DNA from: Chlamydiota bacterium
GTDB lineage: Bacteria > Chlamydiota > Chlamydiia > Chlamydiales > Rhabdochlamydiaceae
Direction: 5' to 3'
NCBI GenBank assembly: GCA_023265495.1
Contig: JAHFTP010000088.1
Span: 1-7,234, forward strand
DNA length: 7,234 bases
In this document: in pieces, positions 5,552 to 7,234 of the stretch
Layout of the letters: each line of letters begins with the position of its first letter
Position numbering within the stretch: position 1 is the stretch's first letter
Translations under genes and position numbers: made by a program
The notes under the pieces: model-generated
The model's database searches: none
Seen by the model: the letters and a program-made list of their open reading frames with translations, nothing else
What the model was told of the DNA's origin: nothing

Positions 5552-6153
5552 TCGGAGGAGAGAACAATAATCCCCCTTTCCTTCATGAGCTGCATCGCTT
5601 TTTTTACATCGCCTGGATGTAAATCAATTCCTTTGCAAACATCTTCAATTACATAAGTTTTATAGCCCAAATCCCTAGCATCCATGGCAGAATAAAATAC
5701 GCAGTAGTCTGTAGCTAGCCCCGCAAAAAACAGCTCGTCGCAGGAAATGCTCTGTAGATATTCATGCAACCCTGTAGATCTTCTTCTGGCATTATCAAAA
5801 AAAACGCTGTAGCTGTCTATCAACCTATCCGTCCCCTTAAAAAACACTTTCTCTATTTGCTCGGTGTCAAGACCGTGGGCGAACTCTGCGCCTGATGTGT
5901 TTTCTACACAGTGTGTAGGCCAGAGAATTTGCGCTATATCTAGAATAACAACTATATCCCCTACTTTTTTCCCTTCGTGATTTTCTGCAAAACTTAAGTG
6001 GTCTTGCGGGTGCCAATCTTTTGTAGCAACAACGAGAGGAAAAACAGTTTGCAATCTATTGACAATGGGGATGATTTCCTCTCCCTTGGGCACTCCAAGA
6101 GCGCCACCCGGCATAAAATCTCTTTGCAGATCAACTAGAATAAGCGCTCTCAT
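5533..6153 (-). CDS. pncA: Nicotinamidase (isochorismatase superfamily)
   Basis: A 206-residue cytoplasmic enzyme that deaminates nicotinamide to nicotinate in NAD salvage. The catalytic triad is visible: Asp8 in VDLQRDF, Lys106 in FFKGTD and Cys151 in ATDYCVF. Metal ligands match PncA: Asp46, His48 and His52 in KDWHPQDH, plus His81 in WPTHC. The length is typical. The start ATG 6153 overlaps the pncB stop in an ATGA (6150-6153), which argues for an operon with translational coupling and for PncA product being passed straight to PncB. Its final codons overlap the 3' end of the convergent YggU gene by 19 bp. The isochorismatase superfamily is broad, but the motif set and the pncB neighbour make nicotinamidase the clear choice. 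Confidence 0.94.
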   Translation of the reverse strand: MRALILVDLQRDFMPGGALGVPKGEEIIPIVNRLQTVFPLVVATKDWHPQDHLSFAENHEGKKVGDIVVILDIAQILWPTHCVENTSGAEFAHGLDTEQIEKVFFKGTDRLIDSYSVFFDNARRRSTGLHEYLQSISCDELFFAGLATDYCVFYSAMDARDLGYKTYVIEDVCKGIDLHPGDVKKAMQLMKERGIIVLSSDQLLKT

Positions 6154-7234
6154 CCAATTTTGTTTTTCACCTCTTTGATGAGTTGCAGTTTAAGTTCATA
6201 AAGAGACTTTTCTAGCCCTACGACATACGTTTGGGGATTTAAGAAACGCCTTGTTGCAGAAGACAACTTTTGGAGCTGCTGACTTGCATGACTTCTCACC
6301 TGTTGCAAGGAGGGGAATTGATACACAAGCTCTCCCTGCCTCATAATAGGGACGAGCAAATCTTCGTACTGCCAGTCACTGGAAGGATGCAACACCTTCA
6401 CAGGATCAAACGGATCTAGGAAGTGGGAAGATCCCTCCTTTAACTCTACGTCGTAGATCATATCACAGAGAAAACCTTCTTTCGAATAGTAGCGTCTCAC
6501 CTGTAAAATTCCGGGATTTGTCATCTTCGCCCACTGCTCAGAAATTTTCACCTTGTAGAGCCACTTCCCTTGTCCATCTTCTAACGCTGATAACTTGTAG
6601 ACACCATCTAAGGCTGGCTGATCTTTTCCGGTGACTAGATTTGTTCCCACGCCCCAAATATCTATTTTTGCCCCTTGATGTTTTAGATCGCGCAGCAAAA
6701 ATTCGTCGAGCTCATTACTTGCCATGATTTTAGCCTTAGGAAAACCCGCATCATCGAGTAGTTTTCGGATCTCTATACTGAGCTGAGACAAGTCGCCGGA
6801 ATCGAGCCTAATGCCGGCCATTTCTATCCCTTTCTTGCGCAGATCATGAGCTACGCGTATTGCATTTCTTGTGCCAGCTACAGAATCGTAGGTATCTACT
6901 AAGAAGATACATTGATAGGGCAGCACATCAGAATAGGCATAAAAAGCGGAGAGCTCATCATCAAAGGCCATAATCCAGCTATGCGCATGTGTCCCCTTAA
7001 CCGGGATATCATAAAATTTCCCCGCTAGCACGTTAGATGTAGACTCACATCCTCCGATATAAGCAGCTCGACTAGCGGACATTCCTCCATCCACTCCTTG
7101 AGCTCTTCTTAAGCCAAATTCAACAACAGGATCTGCTCCCGCAGCAAAACAAACTCTCGATGCCTTGGTGGCGATAAGAGTTTGAAAATTCATAATATTG
7201 AGTATCACGCTTTCTAAAAGCTGTGCCTGCAAAA
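6150..7234 (-). CDS. pncB: Nicotinate phosphoribosyltransferase, 5' end outside window
   Basis: About 361 residues of a roughly 480-500-residue enzyme are visible. It makes nicotinate mononucleotide from nicotinate and PRPP, assisted by ATP. QAQLLESVILNIMNFQTLIATKASR is internal family sequence, so the TTG at 7232 is a Leu codon rather than the start, and the N-terminal domain lies beyond the window. KGTHAHSWIMAF holds the catalytic-loop His, IRLDSGDL and IMASNELDE line the ribosyl-phosphate site, and GVGTNLVTGKD is the phosphate-binding loop. The C-terminal region with a PFDPVKVL segment resembles the longer Gram-positive/chlamydia-like PncB form. The stop TGA overlaps the pncA start. Together the pair converts nicotinamide to NaMN. 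Confidence 0.94.
   Translation of the reverse strand, partial: LQAQLLESVILNIMNFQTLIATKASRVCFAAGADPVVEFGLRRAQGVDGGMSASRAAYIGGCESTSNVLAGKFYDIPVKGTHAHSWIMAFDDELSAFYAYSDVLPYQCIFLVDTYDSVAGTRNAIRVAHDLRKKGIEMAGIRLDSGDLSQLSIEIRKLLDDAGFPKAKIMASNELDEFLLRDLKHQGAKIDIWGVGTNLVTGKDQPALDGVYKLSALEDGQGKWLYKVKISEQWAKMTNPGILQVRRYYSKEGFLCDMIYDVELKEGSSHFLDPFDPVKVLHPSSDWQYEDLLVPIMRQGELVYQFPSLQQVRSHASQQLQKLSSATRRFLNPQTYVVGLEKSLYELKLQLIKEVKNKIG

Overview
The window is bacterial. It has short intergenic gaps, co-oriented gene pairs with 4 to 22 nt junctions, and a moderately AT-rich composition (about mid-40s percent GC by eye, with one much more AT-rich gap). No rRNA, tRNA, IS element or CRISPR array was seen. The tyrosine/tryptophan permease (HAAAP family), the GNAT-like proteins and a G-homopolymer contingency tract would fit an environmental, chlamydia-like (Chlamydiota) or similar host-associated lineage. 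The true Chlamydiaceae lack aconitase, and this window carries the end of an aconitase gene. The taxonomic placement is inference.

Layout. Positions 1-1851 (+) hold the 3' end of aconitase A (acnA), then a small VOC/glyoxalase-fold protein, then a metal-dependent cyclase/formamidase-family hydrolase 6 nt behind it. Positions 1868-5162 (-) hold, in transcription order, a TyrP-like aromatic amino acid permease, a GNAT-like acetyltransferase 22 nt downstream, a 523 bp AT-rich gap with decayed coding-like pieces, and a second GNAT-like gene. That second gene is interrupted by a frameshift at a run of 11 G. Positions 5246-5551 (+) hold a YggU/DUF167 protein divergent from tyrP. Positions 5533-7234 (-) hold nicotinamidase (pncA), overlapping by 4 nt the stop of a 5'-truncated nicotinate phosphoribosyltransferase gene (pncB), which forms an NAD-salvage pair.

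The most interesting item is the pair of tandem, diverged GNAT-like paralogues. In the distal copy the glycine-rich acetyl-CoA loop is encoded by a G11 tract. With 11 G the frame is lost and a 205-residue truncated protein results. With 9 or 12 G the frame continues into a C-terminal half that aligns with the intact paralogue. The paralogue encodes the same loop with mixed codons (GGA GCC GGA), so it is not slippage-prone. This looks like an ON/OFF phase-variable acetyltransferase captured in the OFF state, although an assembly error in the homopolymer must be excluded. The locus has its own sigma70-like promoter.
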